From: Rugalucina vietnamica
Lineage: Eukaryota; Mollusca; Bivalvia; Lucinida; Lucinidae
Length of the DNA: 64,000 nucleotides
NCBI GenBank assembly: GCA_964017185.1
Contig: OZ024880.1
Span: 48,293,337-48,357,336, forward strand
Direction: 5' to 3'
Part shown: piece after piece, positions 41,132-51,502 of the stretch
How positions within the stretch are numbered: position 1 is the stretch's first letter
Layout of the letters: each line of letters begins with the position of its first letter
Notes under the pieces: generated by a model
Told to the model about the DNA's origin: nothing
Databases searched by the model: none
What the model saw: only the letters and a program-made list of their open reading frames with translations
Position numbers and translations under genes: made by a program

Positions 41132-42440
41132 TATCATCAGAAGGATTCTATTTTGTGAAGCAGCCACATTAGCACGGTTGAATAAGACGCAATTCTCTCC
41201 GTTGCTTCATGTTTTAAAAGGAAAGAAAATCGTTGTCATCATTATTTTGCTTAAAATTCTCCAAGTTATGTTCTGTCGCTGATGATCAATGTTTTGTCAT
41301 CAGATACATCCGTATGCATATGCTGAATATGCCTGTTATCATCAGAAGGAATCTCATCCATTATGTGAAGCAGCTGTGTGAGCACAGTTGAGAGGCAATA
41401 CTCTCCATTGCTTCATGTCTGAAACGAAAAAAATCGTTGTCATTATTATTTTTTGCTTAAAATGCTCAAAGTTATGTTCTGTCGCTGATGATCAAAGTTA
41501 TGTCACCAGAAACACACGTTTTCCATTTTGTGAAGCAGCCATATTAGCGCGGTGGAATGAGAGGCAAGACTGAAAAAATACACACCTCTGAAGAACTGTG
41601 AGGCATTTGTTTTTTCCATTTCCGTCCGTCCCTACATGATTGAAAAAAAATAACTGCTACGTTAAACATCAATAAAAACAAACAATACGTTTCTTTGACT
41701 TGACGTATCCAACGCGGTTTATTCAGTCAAAATAAACGGGTATGTCTACATCTTGATTATGACTGTAATCATCAGAAGGAAACGTATCCATTTTGTGAAG
41801 CAGCCTTATTAGCACGGTGGAATGAGAGGCAATATTCTCCGTTGCCTCATGTCTGAAAAGAAAACAAAGTCGTAGTCGTTATTTTTGTTTTGCTTAAAAT
41901 CTCAAAGTTTCACCAGAAACACACGTATGTTCTAGCTGATTATGCCTGTTTGTTGCAAAATTTGCAGCAATTATTTTGAAAATCGGTTGACAAATTAAAA
42001 GTTATGGTCGATCGAAAACATTTTTGAATATGTATTTCCTGTACAAAAATATCGTGGAAGGGAGGTTAATATTTTCCCGCAAAAAATCAAATTCTGAATG
42101 TGTTTTCACCAGAAACATTCGGTTGCACTTGCTGCTTATGCCTACTATCATCAGAAGGAATCTGATCCATTGTGAGCAGCCATATCAGCACGTTTGAATT
42201 AGAGGCAAAACTCTCCGTTGCTTCGTGTCTGAAAACAAATCATAGTCATTTTTGTTGGTTTGCTTAAAATTCTTAAATTTATGTTATGTCGCTGATTATC
42301 AATATAATGTCACCAAATACACTTATACGCACTTGCTGATTATGCCTGTTATCATCAGAAGGAACCTGATTCATTTTTTAGCAACCATATTAGCCCGGTT
42401 GAATGAAAGGCAATGCTCTCCCTTCAGGTCTCTGACGTCA

Positions 42441-42895
42441 TGAGCGTTTATATACCCTGGTCCCAATGGAAAAAAGAGATAAGTTATAATATTTGCATAG
42501 TCCCACCCCGGCTTTTGACGGTGTATTTTACCCGATAAAATCAATTATTGTATACTTATGTATTTTTATATATGTCTATGTATAAGCACCGTATACCAAT
42601 CCATTTTACAAGTTTTCACTCAGCCGATACAAGGTTTGTTCACAAAATTTTATTTCGTCACTACAAAGCCCTCATATAAATCCTTATTTTTTGCTTTCAC
42701 TTTCAACTTTTTGTTGTTTTGATGACTTGACACGATTTTACATAATATTTCATACCATACAGTCGAAGAATGTCTCCAAGTATCAATAGCTGATTCTAAT
42801 CCAACCCGTTTCTAAAACGTACCTGTAGCTATGGCTTTCAGTTTTCATTGTAACTGGAGACGGACGACGGTAAATATTTCATAACAGGTTAGATT
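42441..42895. other. No recognisable feature
   Basis: AT-rich non-coding sequence after the 200-bp array. Confidence 0.45.
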
Positions 42896-43085
42896 TTGTT
42901 TGTTTGATTTGATGCTTTACGTCCCAGTCAACAGCACTGGTCATGTCAGGACGTTGCCTCCACTTTATGGGACTTTTACCTTACATTATGATGTCATGAC
43001 ACTCAAAATGTGCTTCATAAATATAACCACCCAACTAAGCCAATAAGGATTAAATGTATGGATGATTTGACTAAAATAACAGGTT
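42896..43085 (+). repeat. Dispersed family B copy
   Basis: Begins at TTTGTTTGATTTGATGCTTT and includes ACGTCCCAGTCAACAGC, GGACGTTGCCTCCACTTTAT and ATGATGTCATGACA. It matches 49737-50040 and the complement of 8961-9235. Confidence 0.75.
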
Positions 43086-43335
43086 AGAGACTACAGGGTA
43101 ACTGTAGACGGACGACATTTTATGGCCTTACAATATATAACATTTTAGAAGTATCTTCTATTTAAGAATCAAAACATGTCATTTCATGTCATAGTAGAAG
43201 AAGGGCCATCCGAAGAAGTCGTAGAGGCTACTTAAACTGGAGATGCCAATGGATCAGGCAATTTAAGCCATTGGATGGAGGTGCCACCGTGGCGTCTCAT
43301 TCTGAAGCAGCGTTAGTTTCCTCCTATTCATCTTA

Positions 43336-43425
43336 CTATTTATGGGGCGAAAACAAAGGCATTGATCAGCTGTGCAGTTACTGCACAACTGATATGCGTC
43401 TTCGTTTTCGCATATATTGTTTGTT
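43336..43425. mobile_element. MITE family C core
   Basis: Contains the palindromic core GCGAAAACAAAGGC ... CTTCGTTTTCGC around GATCAGCTGTGCAGTTACTG. The outer ends are lost. Confidence 0.7.
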
Positions 43426-43525
43426 TCCCGGTGCCACGGTTTATGTCACGATGTCCCTGACATACCCTTCGAGCATGCACATTGAACTTGTGCCCTTGCC
43501 ATTCATTCTAACTTCAAGCCCCAAT

Positions 43526-44130
43526 CTCACTGAAATGCGACAACTGGTGACTAGTGCGCGACTAGTGCGCGACAAGTTCGTGACTATTTCGCGACAAAGA
43601 TTAATGATAAAACGCAACTTTCATGTTGCAGTCTCATTGAATGGACATTTATGCGAAAATTTCGCTAATTTTGTCACAATTCTTCAAATATATCTCACGA
43701 CTGTCACGCGAATGTAGCTAAATTTCATTTTCACTCTTACGACAGTCGCAAGACATTCGTACGAATGTCGCCTAGCTTTATATTCTCAACAGATAGTCGC
43801 GAGTTGTTCGCATGTTTTCTCAAGACTGTCGCGCGACTGTCGTACGAAATTCGTACGAGTGTCGCGAAATTGTCGCATTGTGAATTTGCCAAACTTTCGC
43901 GGCGACAGGATACCGTGACTCGCGCGAACGTCGTACGACAGTCGCGCGACGGGTTCGCGAGTATTTTGTTGAAAAATTTGCAAATTCTTTTTAAACACGT
44001 TTAAACCTTCGCGACTAGTTCGCGACACAAGTAAATTCTCGCGACACTTGTCTACATTCGCTTGAGTGTCCTGCGAAAGTTCCGAGACGAAATTCGCGAA
44101 ACTGTCCCGAGGAATTCGCATGTCAGTGAG
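43526..44130. mobile_element. TCGCGA-word-rich inverted-repeat element (family F)
   Basis: The ends CTCACTGAAATGCGA (43526) and TCGCATGTCAGTGAG (ending 44130) are inverted copies with one mismatch. The 605 bp between are packed with GTCGCGA, TCGCGA, GTCGTACGA and TTCGTACGA words on both strands, mostly as short palindromes, in an otherwise AT-rich CpG-poor region. No protein is encoded; the open frames over it simply reflect the word repetition. A 2-bp AT may flank both ends. It is most likely a non-autonomous DNA transposon with many internal binding sites; superfamily unknown. Confidence 0.75.
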
Positions 44131-44238
44131 ATATTAGCTTTACTTAAATTGTCCAACACCGGTGCCATACATGTATGGATCTACGTGGCGAACTTGTTAT
44201 TGAGAAGACTAATTTTATAAGTCTTTGTCAATATTTTG

Positions 44239-44325
44239 TTTGTTTGAGTTGATGCTTTACGTCCTAGTCAACAGCAATGGTCATTACGGGACGGTGCCTC
44301 CATTCTTATGGGACTGTTGCCTCAA
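44239..44325 (+). repeat. Dispersed family B fragment
   Basis: GTTTGAGTTGATGCTTTACG, then GTCAACAGCAATGGTCAT and GGTGCCTCCATTCTTATGGG. Confidence 0.7.
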
Positions 44326-44329
44326 TATT

Positions 44330-44679
44330 TGAAAAAAAAATCATAATCATCATGGATGACAACAACTCTGGTAACCATGTAGATGTACATGTAACAGTTT
44401 AAATGATTATTTGATTATATGCCTATCTTCCTTAGAGCCACCTGCTGTCAACGGGAAGCGTACCGATGGCCTAGTGGTAGAGCGTCCAATGATGAGGGGG
44501 TATTCAATTCCACTGGTGTCGAGCAGTGTGTCATTGATAAACACACATTGTCTCAGTAAACACTTGCAAACAGGTGGCACCAACCCGACATGACTGAAAA
44601 GTTGTTATCTAGGACGTTCAACAATTACACAAAACAGCTGTATGTAAAATATGTTTGTATATTTATATTCACAAAGTCT
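44330..44679. other. No recognisable feature
   Basis: Short stretch between dispersed repeats. GTACCGATGGCCTAGTGGTAGAGCGTCC near 44460 resembles a tRNA A-box region, perhaps a decayed SINE head. Confidence 0.35.
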
Positions 44680-45278
44680 TGGGGCCGGAGCTTCTTGTCT
44701 GTTGCTTTGCCCACCGGGGTCCAACTGGTGTTTTTCTTTTGCTCCGGAGTTAGTAAGTTATTCGGCGTCTAGGGATCTCCATCGTCGGGCAACTTACTGA
44801 ATCTGTTGAGTCCTCGTTTGAGATTCATCAGGATGTTTATCATGATTTATCTGTTTGTTCTTGGTGATTCGTTGACTAGTTAGAGAAGAGATTCGCCACG
44901 AGGACCGAAGAACTAACTAAATGTTATGAACCACCGCAGAAGCTGAGGGTGAAGTTAGGTACCTGTAAAATCGATTTAAGCCCGCCAGTAATTTATATTA
45001 CTGATCGCTCCAAGGCGATACTTCTGTGGTGGTTCTTTCGTTTTATGTCTTGGTGTTTAAAATGTTTGTGCCTTATGTATGTTTTCTTATTTTTAGTTAA
45101 GTTTTAGGTAACTGAGTGGCCACCTATTGGGAAAATAGCTGCCCATTCGGCTTGCGATATGTTTTCATGGTATAAGTACCTGATTGTTAATTTAGTTTTT
45201 CCCATCTCGGTTTTTGGAGTGGGAATCTTTTTCTGATTGCGCATTTTCCTGATCTTTGCCCACTTGTACCTTTTTAGC
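44680..45278 (+). repeat. Dispersed family A, longest copy
   Basis: The most complete copy in the window (about 600 bp). It runs from GGGGCCGGAGCTTCTTGTCT through AACTGAGTGGCCACCTATTG and CATTCGGCTTGCGATATG to CTTGTACCTTTT. No terminal inverted repeat, poly-A tail or coding region is evident, so its class is open. Confidence 0.8.
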
Positions 45279-45814
45279 ACCGGATGTACCATTTGAGTCA
45301 TTTTAGTAGTTACAGTTACTGGAAAGTCAGTTTGCTGTAATACGGCATTTTTCGTTATTTTTATGATCAATTTAAACATGTTGCTCATGGAGCATTGTTT
45401 AAGTTTTATAGTCCCCGCGTGGCGGGAGGGTTGCTAGTCTGCAACGTTTCGTGTTCTTATGACTGTGAAATGTTGTTTGATATATTGTTGCCAATTCTAA
45501 CACCATACGCTCCTATTATTGTATCTACAATGTGGTTTGAAGCCTGAATGTTCTAGCCTAGAATGAGCCCACACTTACATTCAGTTGCACGTAATACCAC
45601 ACAATGCATCTGTTTTTCCATGAACTTCAGAAAATGTACATGGGTATTGAGTGGACCAGTTACCAGTTTGTAAATTTTGTGTTGAAATCAGAACACTAAG
45701 TTTTTCTAGTAAGATTTACTGAATGAATAAACAAAAAAAGTATTTTTCGATCCAAGGAGAACTGAGAGCAAAAACCACCTGACACACCCGTAAGCAGAAC
45801 TTACCTTGTCTCAC
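45279..45814. other. No recognisable feature
   Basis: AT-rich non-coding sequence. Confidence 0.45.
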
Positions 45815-45827
45815 ATGTGTCCGTGTG

Positions 45828-45935
45828 GGACTCGAACCCACATCAGACACAGCGGTGAGATGATCAAATGGCTAAGCGATCGCGGTAATGAAATATCAGC
45901 TCTATTAACCACTAGGCCACGTGGTCCGCCCAAAT
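45828..45935 (-). repeat. tRNA-derived SINE head
   Basis: On the minus strand ACGTGGCCTAGTGGTTAATA (A-box region) is followed about 70 bp on by GGGTTCGAGTCCCAC (B box and T arm, about 45829-45843). The inserted middle makes it too long for a tRNA, so it is a SINE head or tRNA pseudogene. Confidence 0.65.
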
Positions 45936-45989
45936 ATTATTTGACTCTATGTGATATTTAGTTCGTTTGTCACATAATTGTATATAATG

Positions 45990-46773
45990 CAGTGAAATAG
46001 ATAACGATGCGTACTGCGTATGTACGCATGATTTTTCGCTCTGTACGCATAAAAAATTCAGACCTGTGCGTACCATGTACGCAGTAAAAATCAGCGGTAC
46101 GCTAACAGTTTTCGGTTTTATGCGTACTCAGATAAAATACCTTTAAAATTGAAACAAACAGGCAATTTTTCAAGTAATTTTGTCTGGCTGCTCTGTCAAC
46201 AATCGAAAAGTAGTTACCATATTAATGCAGCTTTTGATCGTTCCATATTAAATATCATGCAATAAATTATGTATCTTCAGTAGTTATACCATATACGAGC
46301 TCTCCGTTCAGAACCTCGGCCAGATGAATGGTTTATCAAAGGTTTATTCATGAAGTTAAATGATAGTCTGTCACTTTGGTTTATTGAATAGGCATTTTTC
46401 ATCGATTTCTGGTCATTGTTTTCAATTTAAAACTTGATATATCCATGTTCTACAGCCATCCCAGTCTTTAACGTTTTCCTAATTTTGTTTCTCTTATAAT
46501 ATATGCAGGGGACAAAAGTATAGTTTAACATGCCTAAATGAAAGAATGTCATGTAATTACAGGATTATCACCCAGTTTTCTTAAATGTTCATACTTGACT
46601 AAATGGTCTTATTCATACGTATATTATACCTTTATCTATAAGTTTGATTCTAAATTAGAGGTTAGAATAAGAACTCTCAGACAACTTGTACACAGTTGTT
46701 TTGTCGGTACGCACTGAACATTTATTTTGATGCGTACAGTACGCATTGTGAAAAATAATTATCTACATCACTG
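45990..46773. mobile_element. GTACGCA-word element with 5-bp duplication (family G)
   Basis: The 784-bp element is flanked by TAATG on both sides (45985-45989 and 46774-46778). Its ends CAGTGAAATAGATAAC and CAGTGATGTAGATAAT (complement of right end) are inverted copies. Both subterminal regions (45990-46130 and 46690-46750) carry many GTACGCA / TGCGTAC words. No coding frame. A 5-bp duplication plus a CAGTG end excludes Tc1/mariner and piggyBac; the superfamily is not assigned. Confidence 0.82.
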
Positions 46774-46778
46774 TAATG

Positions 46779-47160
46779 CATGAGCAACACCTCGATCAAC
46801 AGCTTAGTTCCCCACGAGACAATTATTTACCCAACTAGATGTTTCATAGAGAGACTCATGCACCTGGTAACCGATATTAAATGCACATTTATAAGCTTTC
46901 GTTACGCTTTCGTATTTACCTAATAATACTGTCCATCATATGAGGGAGGCGAGTATTTTCCATGAAAAATTGTCTGCTTAATATGTTGAAAAACCTGGAC
47001 TTGTACTGTACTTGATGGGGAAAACCTGTCCCGTTTGGTCATATCATCGCCGCACGTTCACCCAGATTACTGGCCGAACAGTGCTGGACCACTTCGTCGT
47101 GGGTAGAGAACTTTTGAGGGCAATATCTGCATCTGCGTATGTTTTACTGTAAGTTACAAA
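46779..47160. other. No recognisable feature
   Basis: Non-coding, AT-rich. Confidence 0.45.
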
Positions 47161-47397
47161 TGAGCCGCATCGTGAGAAAACCAGATTTTTGCCTAGGCGA
47201 AAACAAAGGCGCAGATCGGCTTCGCGGTAACCGCGAAGCTGATCAGCGCCTTTGTTTTCGCTACACGGATAGTATATTTCCTCTTCTTCTTAAATCCGAA
47301 ATTTCAAGCTTCTAGCCTGCTTCTGAGCTTGTACAGCCCGGTTTGTGTCGGACCTGGTCGGAAATCCTGAAGACCGGTTTTCTCACGATGCGGCTCA
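47161..47397. mobile_element. MITE family C, full copy
   Basis: Ends TGAGCCGCATCGTGAGAAAA and its inverted copy TTTTCTCACGATGCGGCTCA (ending 47397) are perfect over 20 bp. A central palindrome of about 66 bp sits at 47199-47262 (GCGAAAACAAAGGCGCAGAT and its complement). A second inverted segment is AGCTTCTAG near 47308. 237 bp, no coding. Confidence 0.9.
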
Positions 47398-47682
47398 AAT
47401 GTCGTCCCTAACCTGTTACAGAAAATATGAAGTCGTCCGTCTCCAGTTTCACTGTCGTGTCTAACCAGAAGCATATGACAAAATTAAAATCGGCGGTATT
47501 TTGTCATTTTTAAGAATGTGGGTTTGTTGCAGGAGGCGTAAACTACTAGGGAAAACATTATTTGACAGTATTTGCCAGATATAAGCTAAATTGAGCACTG
47601 ATAACATGATTTTGGAGATTTTAATAACTGTAAGGTCAATTATTTTACAATATACTCGAAAATGTCAATGTTTCTCGTATTG

Positions 47683-47960
47683 CATCAGGAAAACATGTCC
47701 GTGCAACGAATACCCCCTTAAACCCCACTTTTATATAGTAAAACTGGGGTATGCAGGGGTATACCTATTTTTCTTATTTTTGCTCCAAAACATAGATTGT
47801 GGGTACTCGTTAGAACCGCCTCGGCGAGGCGGTTCTAACGTGTACCCACAATCTATGTTTTGAGCAAAAATAAGAAAAATATCAAAAATTTTCCTCTGAA
47901 AATTATCGATTTTTGACCTGAAAAAATTACTGTATATCATATGGGCATGTTTTCGTAATG
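47683..47960. mobile_element. MITE family D, full copy
   Basis: Left end CATCAGGAAAACATGTCC; right end GGGCATGTTTTCGTAATG. The core palindrome is about 47788-47855, with CCGCCTCGGCGAGGCGG at the centre. Best-preserved copy of the family in this window with 53308-53586. Confidence 0.9.
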
Positions 47961-48357
47961 GTACTACTGGCACATTGATAAAATTCATCAAAAACCACAG
48001 AAACAACGCTACAATGTCATTTTATGTGACTTTTCCGGGGATAGCCCCTTCGTACTAACAAAATGTTGTCTAGAACCAGAAAAATGTCGTCCAGAACACG
48101 TATACTGTGGACCATATACGTACTGTCGTTCAGATCCATCCTATGTAGTAACGAACATCCCTAAGCGTACTATTTGTGCTGCAGAAAGTCAGCTGTTTGG
48201 CTGGTGGATATCATGTTTTATCGTAAAAACCCAACAAGGCTTAGCTGTAAAGTCATATGGAGACGAAAACTCGGTAAAATGTCTCATCCGAAAGACGGTG
48301 AAAGCTATTGAGCCTCATTATGAAAACACGCCCATGATATATATGAATTTTCATTTG
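47961..48357. other. No recognisable feature
   Basis: Non-coding by eye. Confidence 0.4.

Positions 48358-48447
<90 letters not shown>
48358..48447. repeat. (TA)n microsatellite
   Basis: About 44 TA units. Confidence 0.98.
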
Positions 48448-48450
<3 letters not shown>

Positions 48451-48459
48451 AAACAGAAT

Positions 48460-48510
48460 TAGCGTACAAAAGTCGGTCGTGCCGCGACCGGGAATCGAAC
48501 CACGGACATA
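48460..48510 (-). repeat. tRNA-like B-box fragment
   Basis: The minus strand reads GTGGTTCGATTCCCGGTCGC, a T-arm/B-box sequence. It lies between two TA/TATA tracts, so it is only a SINE remnant. Confidence 0.5.
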
Positions 48511-48532
48511 TATATATATATTTTTCATTTTT

Positions 48533-48674
48533 GCGAGGCGGCCCTAGCGAGTACCCACACTCTATGTTTTGGAGCAAAAGCAAGAAAATAGGTAAATCCC
48601 CGCATACCCCAGTTTTACTATATTAAAGTGGGGTTCAAGAGGGTAAAATTACACGGACATGTTTTCCTGATGTT
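48533..48674. mobile_element. MITE family D, half copy
   Basis: Complement-oriented half from GCGAGGCGGCCCTAGCGAGT to the terminal GGACATGTTTTCCTGATG. The opposite half is absent. Confidence 0.8.
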
Positions 48675-48741
48675 GACGCACCTGTTTCAGTCAACAAAAA
48701 GGCTTTGTACAAAAATGAGAACGTTGAATATATGGATTTAA

Positions 48742-49685
48742 GGATGTTCGCTGCTAACATTTGACATTTAGGAACTTCCGGTTTTTCTTTTGTTGAATAT
48801 CTCGTAAACGGTTGCAGATATTTTCCCAATATTTCATATTTGGATACATAATGATGATATGCATTGAACGAGCCATGGAAATTGTCAATCTAAGAAACTT
48901 CATTTTTTCACCCCATTTTCTGCAACTTTTCGGAAAAATTTAGTTGTCAGTGAAATTTAGGGGGTAGGGTAGATTAAACTTGAATATTACACATTTTCAA
49001 ATTAATTGCACTATTTCTTTGTTTATTTTAGCTGCAGTATATGTGTACATGGTCTTCTAAGTCAGTCTTTGTGTCTTTGGTGTGCTGGTTTTAAAATTTT
49101 AGGTGGTTTTATGAAATGGGCTTAAAGAAACAAAACAGCTGAAAAAAGGCTGAAAATGGTGATTTTCAAGTTGTTGGTTCTCTCTTATATGCACACTACC
49201 CTATATATTTCTTTCTTTTATTCGAAAAATATAACAAAGTTCTTTGTTGTGTAAAAATACAAGAAAAAGTTTGAATAAACAAATATGGGTTTGGCACATT
49301 TCAAAATATTGATTTTTTCCGACTTTTCAAGTATGGGGGTAGGGTTGGGAAAATACTTGTAAAATTTTGTCATCCACTTCAAGTTGCAAATTTTTCTATG
49401 CGTTTGGTCCAAAATAGTTTGCGTTACGTAAATATTATGACTTTTGAAAGCATTCTAGGTGTATTTTTGTTCAAGACAGGTTTGTTTCAAAGAATTAAAA
49501 ATTAAATTAATTTTACTAAATTTAAAACATGATGCTCAGAGGTCTCATTCAGAGGCCTGTAGCTTGAAAAAATGCACACTACCCTATATTTATTTTGCTT
49601 TCAAATGTCTTATGTTGTATTTTGGAATAAAAAAAGAGTGGTTAGAAAAAAAGTTTGAATACTTTTTCATTGGCAGCGAACATCC
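48742..49685. mobile_element. TTAA-flanked non-autonomous transposon (family E)
   Basis: Flanked by TTAA (48738-48741 and 49686-49689). Its 13-bp ends are perfect inverted copies of GGATGTTCGCTGC. The 944-bp body is AT-rich and encodes nothing long. TTAA duplication points to piggyBac-type transposition; the termini differ from the element at 33726-34023, so at least two TTAA families are present. A truncated relative ends at 36033. Confidence 0.88.
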
Positions 49686-49736
49686 TTAAACTTAGTTTGC
49701 AAGCAATATTATGTGCAAGCAAAAACGCTGGAAAAT

Positions 49737-50040
49737 TTGTTTGTTTGTTTGTTTGTTTGTTTGTTTGTTTGTTTGTTTGTTTGTTTGTTTGAATTGATGC
49801 TTTACGTCCCAGTCAAAAGCTTAGGTCATATCGGGACGTTGTCTCCATTTTATTGGACTTTTACCCAAAATGTGGATGTCATGACATCCAACAAGTGCTT
49901 GAAATATAACCATCCAACTATGCCACAAAAGGCTAACACGTACATGGATGGTTTGACTTGAACCACTTTTCCTGGGCAGGCTCAGACCAGAGCGGTTAAC
50001 CAGTAATCAGATGGTCAGTAAGTAGTGGGAGGCACAAGCA
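49737..50040 (+). repeat. (GTTT)n tract and dispersed family B copy
   Basis: About 14 TTTG units (49737-49792) lead directly into the longest family B copy: TTGATGCTTTACGTCCCAGT, AACCACTTTTCCTGGGCAGG, then GCGGTTAACCAGTAATCAGA. The copies at 42896 and 44239 also start next to short GTTT runs, so the simple repeat may belong to the family's end. Confidence 0.8.
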
Positions 50041-50212
50041 GTCCATCTATTTCTTTAGGCCTCAATATGGGGGAATTATGCAGAACTTAGGTAGCCTTTT
50101 TTTCTAAAAACGTTCTTAAGTTTGGATTCGGTATTATGAAAATAACTTTAGAAAAGGTCCGATTTTCGTTGGCGCTATAGTTCCGTTTTGAGTATATACT
50201 ATTAAATCGAGT

Positions 50213-51502
50213 TTATAATATCGACGTACATTTTCCTGTCCACATTTGCCTTATTGTGTTGGGCCTAATATTGTGAGCTGTTACCAATGTTTTACCATTG
50301 TATACACACGGATCTAATTTTGGTGTATTGGTGTGAAATCCTGCATAATTGTTTAAGTGATACCCCAGCTTTTTGATGCACAATGCTACGTAAACGTCCT
50401 CTAAGTGAAAGAATGGTACATGGCGGGAAATTTCGAAAACCTTTCGAGCCACATTAACACTTGTCAAGTAGCCTGTGCCAGAACAATATCCAGCGTAAGA
50501 GTTTCCTGGGTAACTGCGCACAGACGCAAACCATTTAGATCTTGCATCACGTATTGGTGTAGCTTTCTCAAAACAATGTCCAAAAACGTTTGTCGGTAAT
50601 TGTAACTCATTTTCTTGGACTATTTTTAAAACATTTGGCACATTAATATACATATCATCGTCAGTTTTTAACACAGCTTTTGTTACACCACAGTTTAAAG
50701 CTGCCCATTTGAATCCCATTAGTGTTTTGTAAGTTAGATTGCTATATGCATCAATGAAATCTTCTTGAATTATGTCTCTGTACTGTTCACTCTCTCTAAC
50801 TAAAGACTCCTGTCGTGTTGCATCGTGTATTTCTCCAAACAGGAAAGCATATCTTATATTAGCAGTGTTGTTCTTACTAGGTGTCAGCCATGTCTCTCTG
50901 AGTGCTTGTCTTTCCAGAGTATTTTTATGCACACTTAGAATAATAATCAATAAATCTACTTCTGTCTGGTTTGAATAAAGTTTACATATATCCGGATTGT
51001 TTATCAGATATTTAAAGTCATGTTTAAAACAATTGTTACAATCATCCTTTCTAAAATCATTAACATTATCTGTCCCGTCATTCATTAACGGATTTCCCAA
51101 AATATCATATTGAACGGAGTTTAATTTGTTTGTGTCATTGTTTTCTTTGTTGAATCCTTCTCTGGCGTCCAGAGTTTGGTTAAGTGCCTTGATTCTCTCT
51201 TTTTCCAGCAGGGACTTAAGTTTGTCTTCAGATATGTTATCCATTATATTTATTTGAATTGTCCTTGTTTCACTTATATTTCCATTGAGTACAGCGTCTC
51301 TTTTGTTGTACAATAAATGATGATTCAAGGCGTTTGAAATATCAGATTTAATCCTCCAAGTGACATTAATGGCAAATGTTAACGTTTGCGATGGGGTAAA
51401 GAAAATATTTGTCAAGCCCAGAACACTGAGGATCAGAAATACAAAAATGAGTGACCGCAAATGACTTTGCGCACAAGAAGGGTTGCTTTTGGTTACTGGC
51501 AT
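50213..51502 (-). CDS. Beta-1,3-galactosyltransferase-like glycosyltransferase (GT31)
   Basis: A 429-residue intronless frame, the only intact host gene seen. GT31 enzymes transfer a UDP-activated hexose, usually galactose or GlcNAc, in a beta-1,3 linkage to glycans in the Golgi lumen. Residues about 17-35 form a single hydrophobic segment, giving type II topology with a short cytosolic tail. A stem follows (about 36-180) with several N-glycosylation sequons (NVT, NIS, NQT, NDT). Catalytic-domain landmarks in order: LRETW at 201-205, YKTLMGFKWA at 258-267, the metal/UDP-binding DDD at 281-283 within KTDDDMYINV, CSGTGYL at 340-346 and LEDVYVALC at 367-375. The ATG at 51502 has a purine at -3 and places the anchor correctly. 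Single coding exons are common in this family. Acceptor specificity (B3GALT versus B3GNT type) cannot be told. Confidence 0.95.
   Translation of the reverse strand: MPVTKSNPSCAQSHLRSLIFVFLILSVLGLTNIFFTPSQTLTFAINVTWRIKSDISNALNHHLLYNKRDAVLNGNISETRTIQINIMDNISEDKLKSLLEKERIKALNQTLDAREGFNKENNDTNKLNSVQYDILGNPLMNDGTDNVNDFRKDDCNNCFKHDFKYLINNPDICKLYSNQTEVDLLIIILSVHKNTLERQALRETWLTPSKNNTANIRYAFLFGEIHDATRQESLVRESEQYRDIIQEDFIDAYSNLTYKTLMGFKWAALNCGVTKAVLKTDDDMYINVPNVLKIVQENELQLPTNVFGHCFEKATPIRDARSKWFASVRSYPGNSYAGYCSGTGYLTSVNVARKVFEISRHVPFFHLEDVYVALCIKKLGYHLNNYAGFHTNTPKLDPCVYNGKTLVTAHNIRPNTIRQMWTGKCTSIL

Larger units (their letters stand above)
39180..42440. repeat. Tandem array of about 200-bp units, interrupted by LINEs
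   Basis: Repeated landmarks in constant order: CTGATTATGCCTGTTATCAT, CAGAAGGAATCTCATCCATT, TGTGAAGCAGCCATATTAGC, GAATGAGAGGCAATACTCTCC and TGCTTAAAATTCTCAAAGTT. Roughly ten diverged units are seen near 39220, 39560, 39760, 41130, 41325, 41520, 41750, 41930, 42110 and 42330. A LINE interrupts at 39796-41131 and another adjoins the left edge. Several units are truncated. Confidence 0.8.

Noticed and set aside
43271..44121. Plus- and minus-strand frames of 79-148 codons as genes
   Set aside because: They lie over a MITE core and the TCGCGA-word element; the apparent proteins are translations of the word repeats.
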